From UBA4459 sp963776205 (GTDB lineage: Bacteria; Bacteroidota; Bacteroidia; Bacteroidales; F082), in NCBI GenBank assembly GCA_963776205.1, contig CAVZLR010000001.1:186001-250000 (forward strand): a stretch of 64,000 nt of DNA, written 5' to 3'. Of this stretch, positions 28,640 to 38,131 are shown piece after piece. A model generated the notes under the pieces. That model was given only the letters and a program-made list of their open reading frames with translations, did not search any database and was not told where the DNA came from. A program made the position numbers and the translations under genes. Every line of letters starts with the position of its first letter. Position 1 is the first letter of the stretch.

Positions 28640-31003
28640 TTAAAACACTTCGTTCTCAGTTCTTCGGATGATCTCATCCTGCAATTCTTCACCCAGATCG
28701 TTGAAATAATCGCTGTAACCTGCCACACGCACTATCAGGTCTTTATAATTTTCCGGATGTTTTTGTGCTTTTCGAAGTGTTTTTGCAGTAACTACATTGA
28801 ATTGAATATGATGACCATCCAGCCTGAAATAGGCCCGGATAAGTTGCACCATTGAATCCAAACCCTTTTCGGTTTCCAATAATGACGGCGTTAACTTCTG
28901 GTTCAGTAAGGTGCCACCGGTTCTGAGATGGTCAATTTTAGAAGCAGATTTTATCACAGCAGAAGGTCCTTTTCGGTCAGCCCCCTGGAAAGGGGAAATC
29001 CCTTCTGAAAGTGGTTTTTTGGCCAGGCGGCCATCCAATGTTGCCCCTGTAACACTGCCAAAATACACATGCGAGGTAGTCGGTAACATGTTGATCCTGA
29101 AATTACCGCCCTTGGTATTGGGCCTGCCATTGACAGCATTGTAAAAAATTTCAAATACAGAAACGGCCTGTTCATCGGCATAATCATCGTCATTCCCGTA
29201 TTTAGGGGTGTTATTGATCAGCTCATTGCGTAATTCGTCTGCGCCTTTAAAATTCGCAGTTGCTGCCTTCATTAAGCTTTCAATCGTATATCTTTTATGA
29301 TCAAAAACGTGGTATTTGATGGATGTTAATATATCCGTAAGGCTGCCCAGTCCAACGCCCTGGATGTAACTTGTATTATACCTGGCACCTCCGGCATTGT
29401 AATCTTTGCCATTCGAAATGCAATCATCAATTAATAAGGATAAAAACGGGACAGGTACATTTTCCGCAAATACCTGATCGATGATATTACTGCCTTTAAT
29501 TTTTATATCAGAGAAATATTTTACCTGCTTCTCATAGGCTTTCAGCAATTCATTAAAGGATTTGAATGCTGTTGGATCCCCTGTTTGCAGACCAATTTCT
29601 TTCCCAGTCATTGGGTCAATGCCATTACGGAGTGTGATCTCAAAAATCTTTGTCAGGTTAAAATAGCCGGTTAAAATATAGCTTTCCGTTCCGAAAGCAC
29701 CCGTCTCAACACAGCCGCTGGCACCGCCATTCCGGGCATCTACCAGGTTTTTCCCCTGGTTTAACAATTCCTGTATGATGGCGTCAGTATTAAAAACAGA
29801 AGGTTGTCCAAATCCCGTTTTTAAAATCCTTGCGGTCCGTTTGATAAACCTGTCCGGGTTCTTTTTACTCACTTGTATCATCGAAGATGGTTGCAACAAA
29901 CGCATTTCTTCAATTACATCAAGAATAACAAAAGTAAGGTCGTTAACAGCATCCGAACCATCTTCTTTAACTCCTCCCAGATTGATCAATGCAAAATCCG
30001 TATATGTACTGCTTTCTTTAGCTGTTACGCCAATTTTAGTCGGAGCCGGATGGTTGTTGAACTTGATCCAGAATGATGATAACAATTCTTTGGCGCTTTC
30101 TTCAGTAAGTTTACCTTCCTCTAATTCCTTTTCATAAAATGGATACAGGTGCTGATCAAGCCTGCCTGGATTGAAACTGTCCCAGGGATTTACTTCTGTG
30201 ATCACCCCTAAATGAATGAACCAATAGTGTTGCAAAGCTTCGTGGAAAGTTTGTGGTGCATGGGCCGGCACTATTTTGCATATGGCCGACATCTGCATTA
30301 ATTCTATTTTCCGGTCTTCATTTTTTTCATCTTTTGCAAGCTCTTCCAATGCATCCGCATATCTTTTGGCAAATAAAATAATGGCATCTGCGGCGATATC
30401 CATTGCCTTTAACTCTTCGCGTTTATTGAATGCCTCAGTGTCGTTAAAGAAATCTAGTTTCTCAATTTCATGTGCAATCTCTTTCTTCAGATCGAGAAAT
30501 CCATTTTGGAACATCTTTTTACCTAGCACTGTATGACCCGGGGCCCTTTGCTCCTGGAATTCGGTAAAAACACCGGCTTCATAGGCATCAATCCAGTTTT
30601 GATCCAGATTATTGAATATTTTTTCGCGGTTCGATTTTCCAGTCCAATAAGGGATGATCTCTTCTCTGTAAATCCTTTTGGTTTCTTCGTCTGCTTTGTA
30701 CCAGACTTTCGGTCTTGAATCCAGAATTTCAAGATCCTCAATGGAATGTACAGTTATTTCAGGATAAGTAGGCACAGCCTTAGGTGCAGGCCCACGTTCG
30801 CCAACGATCAATTCACCATCATTAATGCAAATTTTCTTATTGGCCATGATATGTTTAAATGCAAGGGCTCTCCTGACTGGTACCGACACCTGTTGTGCCA
30901 GGGCACTTTTATAAAATTCGGTCACAAACAATGCCCTTTCAGCCGAAATCCGTGGTATTGCACTCAGGCTTTGTTCTCTTAACTGTTGTATTCTTGTGTT
31001 CAT
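28640..31003 (-). CDS. hypD: Glycyl radical enzyme, probable trans-4-hydroxy-L-proline dehydratase
   Basis: Oxygen-sensitive radical enzyme, 787 aa. The active-site loop is GGASGCVETGAFG (thiyl Cys431, Glu433) and the glycyl radical loop is VRVAGYSDYFNDL with Gly762. The PFL-like N-terminal domain includes INDGELIVGERGPAPKAVPTYPEI. From memory the sequence follows clostridial HypD closely in several stretches (TKIGVT.KESSTYTDFA, GGARYNTSYIQGVG, KYGNDDDYAD, DHLRTGGTLLNQ, MDGHHIQFNV-like), more so than pyruvate formate-lyase, glycerol or choline enzymes. HypD converts trans-4-hydroxyproline to pyrroline-5-carboxylate, which ProC (not here) reduces to proline. The activase gene sits 29 bases upstream on the same strand. 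Confidence is high for the superfamily and good for the substrate. Confidence 0.86.
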   Translation of the reverse strand: MNTRIQQLREQSLSAIPRISAERALFVTEFYKSALAQQVSVPVRRALAFKHIMANKKICINDGELIVGERGPAPKAVPTYPEITVHSIEDLEILDSRPKVWYKADEETKRIYREEIIPYWTGKSNREKIFNNLDQNWIDAYEAGVFTEFQEQRAPGHTVLGKKMFQNGFLDLKKEIAHEIEKLDFFNDTEAFNKREELKAMDIAADAIILFAKRYADALEELAKDEKNEDRKIELMQMSAICKIVPAHAPQTFHEALQHYWFIHLGVITEVNPWDSFNPGRLDQHLYPFYEKELEEGKLTEESAKELLSSFWIKFNNHPAPTKIGVTAKESSTYTDFALINLGGVKEDGSDAVNDLTFVILDVIEEMRLLQPSSMIQVSKKNPDRFIKRTARILKTGFGQPSVFNTDAIIQELLNQGKNLVDARNGGASGCVETGAFGTESYILTGYFNLTKIFEITLRNGIDPMTGKEIGLQTGDPTAFKSFNELLKAYEKQVKYFSDIKIKGSNIIDQVFAENVPVPFLSLLIDDCISNGKDYNAGGARYNTSYIQGVGLGSLTDILTSIKYHVFDHKRYTIESLMKAATANFKGADELRNELINNTPKYGNDDDYADEQAVSVFEIFYNAVNGRPNTKGGNFRINMLPTTSHVYFGSVTGATLDGRLAKKPLSEGISPFQGADRKGPSAVIKSASKIDHLRTGGTLLNQKLTPSLLETEKGLDSMVQLIRAYFRLDGHHIQFNVVTAKTLRKAQKHPENYKDLIVRVAGYSDYFNDLGEELQDEIIRRTENEVF

Positions 31004-31032
31004 AACAAATTAATTTCTGGTTTTATTTCTTT

Positions 31033-31827
31033 CTAACCTCCAATGGAAACTTCAAATCCGGCATCGGAAAACAATCTGCTTACTTCTTCAATTCTTTCCG
31101 CAGTGGGTTCCTGAACTCCGTTCATTTTATATTCCAATCCAAAACGATGATACTTATGACTTCCTATCTTGTGGTAGGGTAGTAAATTGATCTTATTCAC
31201 TTGTTTCAATTCTTTCAGAAAAGCGAGCAATTTGAGTAAATCACTTTCATCATCATTGATGCCGGGTACCAAAACATACCTGACCCAGATTTCTTTTCCT
31301 ATCGAATCCAGATACCTCAAATTTTCGAGGATTGCTTCGTTGCTCACACCGGTATATTTCCTGTGCTGCTCGCTATCCATATGTTTGATATCATACAGAA
31401 AGTGATCAGTATATTGAGCAATCTCTGCCATCTTATCCTGCTGTGCGAGACCTGTAGTATCCAGGCATGTATGGATATCTCTTTTTTTACAAGCTTTCAT
31501 AACTTTAAGCAGGAAATCGTATTGCTGCAATGGTTCGCCTCCTGAGAATGTAACGCCCCCACCCGACTCTTCAAAGAAAACCATGTCCTTTTCAATGATC
31601 TTTAGCAACTCATTTACTGAATATCTTTTACCGACCGTTTCCTTCACTACAAATTCCCGGCCATCTATCTTTTCTTTTTTCTGATAAGTAAATAACTCAT
31701 GCGAACGGCTCTCCGGATTATGACACCACCAGCAACCCAAAGCACAGCCTTTAAAAAAAATGGTTTGCCGGATTCCGGGCCCATCGTGGATGGCATAATG
31801 TTTTATATCGAAAATAACACCTTGCAT
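31033..31827 (-). CDS. Glycyl radical enzyme activase (radical SAM)
   Basis: Radical SAM protein that would install the glycyl radical on the neighbouring dehydratase. 264 aa. The [4Fe-4S] cluster motif is C28-x3-C32-x2-C35 in KGCALGCWWCHNPE; GGGVTFSGGEPLQQ is the SAM-binding GGE region; YDIKHMD and VPGIND follow as in PFL-activase. The usual ferredoxin-like insert with eight Cys between the cluster motif and GGGVTFSGGEP is absent: the stretch from about residue 40 to 85 has no Cys. It heads a two-gene run with hypD and has no other partner in the window. Confidence 0.9.
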   Translation of the reverse strand: MQGVIFDIKHYAIHDGPGIRQTIFFKGCALGCWWCHNPESRSHELFTYQKKEKIDGREFVVKETVGKRYSVNELLKIIEKDMVFFEESGGGVTFSGGEPLQQYDFLLKVMKACKKRDIHTCLDTTGLAQQDKMAEIAQYTDHFLYDIKHMDSEQHRKYTGVSNEAILENLRYLDSIGKEIWVRYVLVPGINDDESDLLKLLAFLKELKQVNKINLLPYHKIGSHKYHRFGLEYKMNGVQEPTAERIEEVSRLFSDAGFEVSIGG

Positions 31828-32015
31828 TTGTATAAGTGTAAAGTAAAAAGGAAAAAATTAAATTGGTTAGGGTGATTTCTGATTAGAACATCCAGCACTC
31901 GTAAAGGCCCTTACCATCCATTGTGTGGGTAAGCTGAATAAACTTTTGGTCGTTATGGTTCACCTTGGTTTGAATTAAGGAGTCAAATATACTAAATCCA
32001 ATGATATAAAGTCAA
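31828..32015. other. Intergenic gap between activase and PhoH genes
   Basis: 188 bases, AT-rich. The only structure seen is a weak inverted repeat CTTACC...GGTAAG at about 31907-31930 with an imperfect stem. No convincing promoter box or small gene. Confidence 0.4.
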
Positions 32016-33371
32016 CTATAAAAGATCGTTTGCCAGATTAGCCAGTTCGGAACGCTCACCCTTTTCAAGCCTTACATGGGCATAAATATCGTGGTGCTTG
32101 ATTTTATCAATTAATACCGACAGGCCATTCGACTGTGAATCGAGGTAAGGGGTGTCGATCTGGTAAATATCACCGGTGAAGATGATCTTGGTATTCTCCC
32201 CTGCCCTGGTAATAATGGTTTTCACCTCGTGGGGTGTCAAGTTTTGTGCTTCATCAACGATGAAGATCACGTTTGAAATACTACGCCCCCTGATGTATGC
32301 CAATGGTGTAATCATCAATTTTTCATTCTCAATGGCATCGGTGATGCGTTTGTATTCCTTATCCTGCTCGCCATACTGGCTCTGAATGAATTTCAGGTTA
32401 TCCCACAGGGGTTCCATGTATGGATTGATTTTTTCGTGCACATCACCCGGTAAATAACCAATGTCTTTATTGCTGAGTGGCACAATAGGCCTGGTCAGGT
32501 ATATCTGTTTAAAGTTCCTTCGCTGATCCCAGGCACCTGCAAGTGCCAGCAGCGTTTTTCCGGTTCCTGCCACACCCTGAAGGGTTACCAGTTTGATCTC
32601 AGGATTTAAAATGGCATGGAGCGCAAAAACCTGTTCCGCATTTCGAGGCATAATCCTGGAAACTGCATGTTTTTCAACGCGCTCAATACGGTTGGTGATT
32701 GCGTTAAAATAGGCCAATGCTGATGTCCGATCACTTTTTAAAATATAATAATGGTTTGGAAATGGATTTTCAATACCCAGGTCTTCTGCCTGGCAAAACC
32801 CTTCGGCATATAACTTATCGATCATATCAGCATTCAAATCTTCGAGCTGGCTCATACCGGTATACAGCGATTCAATATCAGCGATCTTGCCGGTCATGAA
32901 ATCTTCTGCCGGTAAACTGAGCGATTTGGCTTTTAACCGAAGATTGATATCTTTACTCACAAGAATCACCTTACTTTCAGGATTATCTTCTTTAAGTTTT
33001 AAAGCAGCGTTCAAAATGCGATGATCGGCTTTATTGTCTCCGAATATCTTTGTTGCATCAACTTCACTTTGGTCATTCATCACTACTTTAAACCTGCCTT
33101 TTTCCGGGCCATTTAGTCGTCTCCAATTTGTCATTGTTGATTTATCAGAAATCTTATCAAGGAACCTGATAAATTCACGGGCTTCAAAGTTCAGGTTAGT
33201 ATTTCCTTTCTTGAAGTTATCCAGCTCTTCAAGCACGGTTATGGGGATGGCCACATCATTTTCTTCGAAACTATTGATGGCGTTGTGATTATATAAAATA
33301 ACGGAAGTGTCGAGAACGAAAATTTTTTTCGCGGGGGTGGCTGCTTTATCGGCGCTGCTCTTTTTTGCCAT
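32016..33371 (-). CDS. PhoH family protein with N-terminal PIN domain
   Basis: Cytoplasmic ATPase with RNase-like domain, 451 aa. Residues about 18-150 are a PIN domain (FVLDTSVILYN with the first acidic residue, then PITVLEELDNFKKG, and DHRILNAALKL). The PhoH ATPase domain has Walker A LQGVAGTGKTLLALAG, Walker B VIFIVDEAQNLTPHEVKTII and sensor IIFTGD. This is the PIN-PhoH (PhoH2) arrangement, linked to RNA unwinding and cleavage in other bacteria. It lies alone on the minus strand, divergent from polA. Confidence 0.9.
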   Translation of the reverse strand: MAKKSSADKAATPAKKIFVLDTSVILYNHNAINSFEENDVAIPITVLEELDNFKKGNTNLNFEAREFIRFLDKISDKSTMTNWRRLNGPEKGRFKVVMNDQSEVDATKIFGDNKADHRILNAALKLKEDNPESKVILVSKDINLRLKAKSLSLPAEDFMTGKIADIESLYTGMSQLEDLNADMIDKLYAEGFCQAEDLGIENPFPNHYYILKSDRTSALAYFNAITNRIERVEKHAVSRIMPRNAEQVFALHAILNPEIKLVTLQGVAGTGKTLLALAGAWDQRRNFKQIYLTRPIVPLSNKDIGYLPGDVHEKINPYMEPLWDNLKFIQSQYGEQDKEYKRITDAIENEKLMITPLAYIRGRSISNVIFIVDEAQNLTPHEVKTIITRAGENTKIIFTGDIYQIDTPYLDSQSNGLSVLIDKIKHHDIYAHVRLEKGERSELANLANDLL

Positions 33372-33535
33372 AATGTATGTTTTCCTAATTCGTATTGTAA
33401 AAATAAGGAGTTACAAAGTTCTCTTTTCGAGCTCTCCCTATACTTTCAAACAATTTGAAGTTGAAAATTTATCATAAAATTATTCCAGAAATTCATTATT
33501 TTCCACAATCTCCTTTTTACTAGGAGTACGTTTCA

Positions 33536-33543
33536 TACCTTTG
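33536..33543 (+). promoter_or_regulatory. Bacteroidota -7-like box upstream of polA
   Basis: TACCTTTG fits TAnnTTTG and lies 19 bases before the ATG at 33563. A CTCC...GGAG inverted repeat sits just upstream (33510-33526). The -33 element is not clear. Confidence 0.4.
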
Positions 33544-33562
33544 TTTGTCATAATTTCAAACT

Positions 33563-36349
33563 ATGAGTGAAAAAAAGAAACTTTTCCTGTTGGATGCCAT
33601 GGCCCTTATTTACAGGGCATATTTTGCTTTCAGTAAAAACCCGAGGATCAACTCAAAAGGATTAAATACTTCTGCCATACTCGGATTCGCCAATACATTG
33701 TATGACGTGTTAAAAAACGAAAAACCCACCCATATTGGCGTGGCATTTGATACCATGGCGCCAACTGTCAGGCATGAAGATTTTATTGCCTACAAAGCCA
33801 ACCGCGAAAAAATGCCCGAAGATCTTTCTGCTTCTATTCCTTATATCTATGAATTAATAAAAGGATTTAACATTCCTATATTGGAAGTAGATGGTTATGA
33901 AGCTGATGATGTCATCGGTACACTTTCAAAAAAAGCAGAAGGTGCTGGTTTTTTCACTTATATGATGACTCCGGACAAAGATTTTGGCCAGCTGGTTTCA
34001 GAGAACATTTTCATGTACAAACCAGCCCGCATGGGAAATAAAGCAGAAGTGTGGGGTGTGAAAGAAGTTTGTGAACGTTATGGTATTCAACGTCCTGAGC
34101 AACTGATCGATATTCTGGGTTTGTGGGGCGATGCTTCCGATAATATTCCGGGTGTTCCTGGTATCGGTGAAAAAAGGGCTAAGGAGCTGATAGCTGAGTT
34201 TGGTTCGGTTGAAAATGTCATTCAGAACACAGACAAGCTTAAAGGAAAACAAAAAGAAAATGTGGAAAATTTCGCTGACCAGGCAATGATCTCAAAAGCG
34301 CTGGCCACCATTATTCTCGATGTTCCCATAGACTTTAATGAAGATGGTTTGAAACTTTCTGCTCCTGATCCGGAAGCCCTGAAGACTCTATTTGATGAAC
34401 TGGAATTCCGCAATTTTGCCAAACGTTTTTTTACGGATCATTCATTGAATCAGGATAACGGACAACAGCTGGTTCAGGGAGAGCTTTTTATGGAAAATAA
34501 TTTGGATGATGAAGAAGCTGTTAAACCAACTGAATTAAAAACCATTCAGAATACCCCACATAACTACCAGTTGATCAGGGATGAAAAAGAAGCTTTAAAA
34601 CTTGCTGAATCGCTGGCAAAGCAAAAGTCGATTTGTTTTGATACCGAAACCACCGGACTCGATCCGAATAACTCGGAACTGGTGGGTATTTCCTTTTCCA
34701 TCAAATCCAACGAAGCCTGGTATGTGGCCTTGCCTGAAAATTACAACGACGCAATAAAAATTGTCAATGTTTTTAAATCTGTTTTAGAAAATCCCAACAT
34801 TGAAAAGATCGGCCAAAATATTAAATTTGATATGGCCATCCTGAAATGGTATGATATCCAGGTTCAGGGGCCTATTTTTGATACCATGATAGCGCACTAT
34901 TTACTGCATCCCGATATGCGTCATAATATGGATTACCTGTCCGAAACCTACCTGAATTACAAACCGGTACCTATTGAAAACCTGATCGGGAAAAAAGGAA
35001 AAAACCAACTGAGCATGCGTGATGTTGATATCAAGCTCATCAAAGAGTATGCGGCTGAGGACGCTGATATTACGCTGCAACTCAAACTTATTTTTGCTCC
35101 ACAACTAAAAAGCACAGAAACGCACGACTTATTTGAAAAAATTGAAATGCCGCTGGTTCCTGTGCTGGCATCCATGGAGGCGGAAGGGGTAAAGCTGGAT
35201 ATTAAAGCATTGAATGATTACAGCACAGAACTTGAAACGTATATCGTCGACATTGAAAAAACGATTTTTGAATTGGCAGGTACCGAATTCAACATAGCAT
35301 CCCCTAAACAACTCGGCGAGATCCTTTTCAATAAACTAAAAATAGATGACAAGCCAAAAAAGACCAAAACAGGTCAGTATTCAACTGGCGAAGATATTTT
35401 GTTGCGGCTATCCAACAAACACCCTATCATTGATCATATTTTGGAGTATCGCTCACTTACAAAACTTAAATCGACTTATGTAGATGCACTCCCATTGCTG
35501 ATCAACCCTAGAGACCAGCGCATTCATACTTCATACAACCAGGCAGTTGCTGCAACAGGCCGTCTGAGTTCCAATAACCCGAACCTGCAGAATATTCCTA
35601 TCCGCACTGAAAAAGGCCGTGAAATCAGGAAAGCATTTATCCCCAGAAATGATGATTACGTGCTACTGGCAGCAGATTATTCGCAGGTAGAGTTACGGAT
35701 CATCGCCCATTTAAGTGGCGACAAAAATATGATCGAGGCCTTTAATCAGGACCAGGACATTCATACAGCTACAGCTGCCCGGGTATATGGTGTTGAGCTA
35801 AAAGAAGTAGATAAAGAAATGAGGCGGAATGCCAAAATGGTCAATTTCGGACTGATCTACGGAATTTCTGCATTTGGCCTGTCACAACGGCTGGATATTC
35901 CAAGAAAAGAAGCCGCTGAGATCATCGAAAATTATTTTAAGGAATATGCCGGAATTAAAAAATACATGGATGATCAAATTCATTTTGCCCGTGAAAAAGG
36001 CTATGTGGAAACCATCATGGGAAGGCGTCGCTATTTAAGTGATATCAACTCTGGCAACGCCACCGTTCGTGGTTTTGCCGAGCGAAATGCCATCAATGCA
36101 CCCATACAGGGATCGTCAGCTGATATGATAAAAATTGCTATGATCCATATTTTTGAGGAATTCAAAACATTGAACCTTAAATCAAAAATGATACTACAGG
36201 TGCATGATGAATTGGTATTCGATACACATAAAGATGAAATTAAAATCGTGCAGGGAGTTGTAAAAACAAAAATGAAGAATGCCATCAAATTGAGCGTTCC
36301 GGTGGTGGTTGACATGAACACTGGTAATAACTGGCTTCAAGCACATTAA
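33563..36349 (+). CDS. polA: DNA polymerase I
   Basis: Full-length polymerase I, 928 aa. The N-terminal 5'-3' exonuclease has LLDAMALIYRAYFAFS, GVAFD and EADDVIGTL, TPDKDFGQL, DNIPGVPGIGEKRA. The 3'-5' exonuclease domain looks active: CFDTETTGLDP (Exo I), KIGQNIKFDMAIL (Exo II) and EYAAEDADITLQL (Exo III). The polymerase domain has motif A ADYSQVELRIIAHLSGD, motif B RRNAKMVNFGLIYGISAFG and motif C LQVHDELVF. It fills RNA-primer gaps and repair patches. The stop TAA overlaps the ATG of the next gene (TAATG), so the ROK gene is probably co-translated. Confidence 0.97.
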   Translation: MSEKKKLFLLDAMALIYRAYFAFSKNPRINSKGLNTSAILGFANTLYDVLKNEKPTHIGVAFDTMAPTVRHEDFIAYKANREKMPEDLSASIPYIYELIKGFNIPILEVDGYEADDVIGTLSKKAEGAGFFTYMMTPDKDFGQLVSENIFMYKPARMGNKAEVWGVKEVCERYGIQRPEQLIDILGLWGDASDNIPGVPGIGEKRAKELIAEFGSVENVIQNTDKLKGKQKENVENFADQAMISKALATIILDVPIDFNEDGLKLSAPDPEALKTLFDELEFRNFAKRFFTDHSLNQDNGQQLVQGELFMENNLDDEEAVKPTELKTIQNTPHNYQLIRDEKEALKLAESLAKQKSICFDTETTGLDPNNSELVGISFSIKSNEAWYVALPENYNDAIKIVNVFKSVLENPNIEKIGQNIKFDMAILKWYDIQVQGPIFDTMIAHYLLHPDMRHNMDYLSETYLNYKPVPIENLIGKKGKNQLSMRDVDIKLIKEYAAEDADITLQLKLIFAPQLKSTETHDLFEKIEMPLVPVLASMEAEGVKLDIKALNDYSTELETYIVDIEKTIFELAGTEFNIASPKQLGEILFNKLKIDDKPKKTKTGQYSTGEDILLRLSNKHPIIDHILEYRSLTKLKSTYVDALPLLINPRDQRIHTSYNQAVAATGRLSSNNPNLQNIPIRTEKGREIRKAFIPRNDDYVLLAADYSQVELRIIAHLSGDKNMIEAFNQDQDIHTATAARVYGVELKEVDKEMRRNAKMVNFGLIYGISAFGLSQRLDIPRKEAAEIIENYFKEYAGIKKYMDDQIHFAREKGYVETIMGRRRYLSDINSGNATVRGFAERNAINAPIQGSSADMIKIAMIHIFEEFKTLNLKSKMILQVHDELVFDTHKDEIKIVQGVVKTKMKNAIKLSVPVVVDMNTGNNWLQAH

Positions 36350-37449
36350 TGAATATGAATAAAGATAAAACCATACTTGTTTTAGATGCCGGAGGCACTA
36401 ACATGGTTTTTAAAGCTGTACGCAACGGAAGCATTCTGGAGCAATCAATTTCGCTACCATCGTCATCTGACAACCTGGATGAATTGCTTCGTAAAATAAT
36501 ACATGGCTTTAAAAAAATAAATGAAATCACTTTAGGCAATGCTTCGGCTATAAGTTTTTGTTTTCCAGGCCCTGCCGATTATGAAAATGGTATTATCGGC
36601 GATCTGGAAAATCTCCCTTTGTTCCGAGGTGGTGTGGCTTTAAAAACCATGCTCGAAAACGAATTTCGTATACCCGTTTTTATCAATAACGATGGCGACT
36701 TATTCACACTGGGCGAAGCTATTGGAGGCATCCTCCCGCATATAAATAAGAAGTTAAAAGATGCAGGGGTGCAAAAGCAATATCGAAACCTGCTGGGTGT
36801 AACGCTAGGTACAGGTTTTGGCGGAGGTATCGTAAGTAGTGGAAAGTTATTTATTGGCGATAATTCGGCAGGTGCCGAGATCAATCGGATGGTGCATCCG
36901 TTCGATTGGAAAACAAGCATTGAAGAGGTACTGACAATCAGGGGCATTAAAAGATTGTTCACCGAAGAAGCCCACATTGATTTTAGTGAAAGTCCGGAAC
37001 CTTTTGAGATATACCAGGTGGGGATAAGTAAGATAGATGGCGACAAACAGGCTGCCATCAAGGCATGGGAGAAGTTTGGAGTAGTTTTGGCTGACGCACT
37101 TGCCAATGCCAACACACTGGTGGATGGAATTGCGGTGATAGGTGGCGGACTTTCAGGTGCATATCCCCTGTTTCTCCCTAAAACCATCGAAATGCTGAAC
37201 CGGAAATTTACAAGGGCTGATGGAGGTCAGTTTCCTCGGATGGAGGTTTCAGCATTCAATCTTGAAGATGATGCAGGCATGCAACAGTTTCTGAAATTTG
37301 AGAAGAAAATGATCACCGTACCCTTCACAAATGAAAAAATCCCATACTACGAAGAAAAAAAGATGGGAGTAGGCATTAGCCGTTTAGGAACTTCAGAAGC
37401 CGTAGCTGTTGGAGCATATGCGTTGGCTGTAGATAAACTTGGGCAGTGA
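36349..37449 (+). CDS. ROK family sugar kinase-like protein
   Basis: Predicted sugar kinase of the ROK family, 366 aa. Phosphate-binding motif LVLDAGGTNMVFKAV near the N-terminus, FCFPGPADYENGIIG, FINNDGDLFTLGEAIGG with the catalytic Asp, and GVTLGTGFGGGIVSSGKLFIGDNSAGAEINRM. The usual ROK zinc motif (HxCGCGxxGCxE) is absent, with a divergent central region (NRMVHPFDWKTSIEEVLTIRGI), so specificity and even activity are open. It shares one base with the end of polA. No regulator-type helix-turn-helix is present. Confidence 0.8.
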   Translation: MNMNKDKTILVLDAGGTNMVFKAVRNGSILEQSISLPSSSDNLDELLRKIIHGFKKINEITLGNASAISFCFPGPADYENGIIGDLENLPLFRGGVALKTMLENEFRIPVFINNDGDLFTLGEAIGGILPHINKKLKDAGVQKQYRNLLGVTLGTGFGGGIVSSGKLFIGDNSAGAEINRMVHPFDWKTSIEEVLTIRGIKRLFTEEAHIDFSESPEPFEIYQVGISKIDGDKQAAIKAWEKFGVVLADALANANTLVDGIAVIGGGLSGAYPLFLPKTIEMLNRKFTRADGGQFPRMEVSAFNLEDDAGMQQFLKFEKKMITVPFTNEKIPYYEEKKMGVGISRLGTSEAVAVGAYALAVDKLGQ

Positions 37450-37908
37450 TCAGGGTAGAATTTTTAACACATCAAATGCCAGGGTTTTATCAGTAACCAA
37501 ATAGGTTGAATCAGGATCATAAACCCAGTGAAAATTTTTAGCAGTTCCGGTTAATTTCAATTCGTTACCGTTCGTTTTCAAATTCATTATGAGCGATTTG
37601 CTGGTTCCATTGATGGTCAAATAATAAGTGCTGTCATTTTTATTCCCATAAAAAGTTTCGGCATAAATATCAGGAGCTACTACACGTATTTTTAAATTTT
37701 CCAGTGCAATTTGTTCAATCGTTAATTGCACATCCGTTTGCTGTGCATCTACTTCTTCTCCCCTATAATAATTACCGCTTCCTGTGTATTCGCCTATCCA
37801 GGAATCAATTGAACAGTTACAGAAAATCCAGTCGTCGGTTTCTTTTTTACATTGCGTAAAAACCGATAAAAGGATTATTACAGATATGATAGAAGCAAAC
37901 TTTTTCAT
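37450..37908 (-). CDS. Small lipoprotein of unknown function
   Basis: 152-aa predicted lipoprotein: MKKFASIISVIILLSVFTQC with the lipid Cys at residue 20, then KKETDD. The mature part is beta-rich with DSWIGEYTGSGNYYRGE, which suggests a small lipocalin- or META-like barrel, but I do not recognise the family. It converges tail-to-tail on the ROK gene with no gap (stop codons adjoin at 37449/37450), leaving no room for a terminator. Confidence 0.7.
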   Translation of the reverse strand: MKKFASIISVIILLSVFTQCKKETDDWIFCNCSIDSWIGEYTGSGNYYRGEEVDAQQTDVQLTIEQIALENLKIRVVAPDIYAETFYGNKNDSTYYLTINGTSKSLIMNLKTNGNELKLTGTAKNFHWVYDPDSTYLVTDKTLAFDVLKILP

Positions 37909-38085
37909 TTATTCCGCTGAACTTGCAAAAATAATAAAGCCTTCATCCGAAAAGAATTGTCATTGAGAAAGTTTTATTTTTGCACATCTTTTAAAAGCTA
38001 TAAAATGAAACGACCATGAATTTTAACATTTTAAAATATACACACGAAAATGATTAAAATTCATCGGGAGTTCCTGAATGTGAAG

Positions 38086-38124
38086 AAATTTTTAGTTCCT
38101 TCATTTTCAGATAACTAAAAATTT
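38086..38124 (+). promoter_or_regulatory. Perfect 12-base inverted repeat in front of the metallo-hydrolase gene
   Basis: AAATTTTTAGTT (38086-38097) and AACTAAAAATTT (38113-38124) are exact reverse complements with a 15-base spacer. The right arm ends 7 bases before the ATG at 38132 and could cover the ribosome site or bind a regulator. Confidence 0.5.
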
Positions 38125-38131
38125 TAAACAG

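Noticed and set aside
28470..28640. CRISPR-like repeat
   Set aside because: Units are few, palindromic and of unequal length with no spacers of regular size; it fits a REP-like element.
31907..31930. Terminator or riboswitch in the gap before the activase
   Set aside because: The stem CTTACC/GGTAAG is short and imperfect and lacks a T run; not enough to call.
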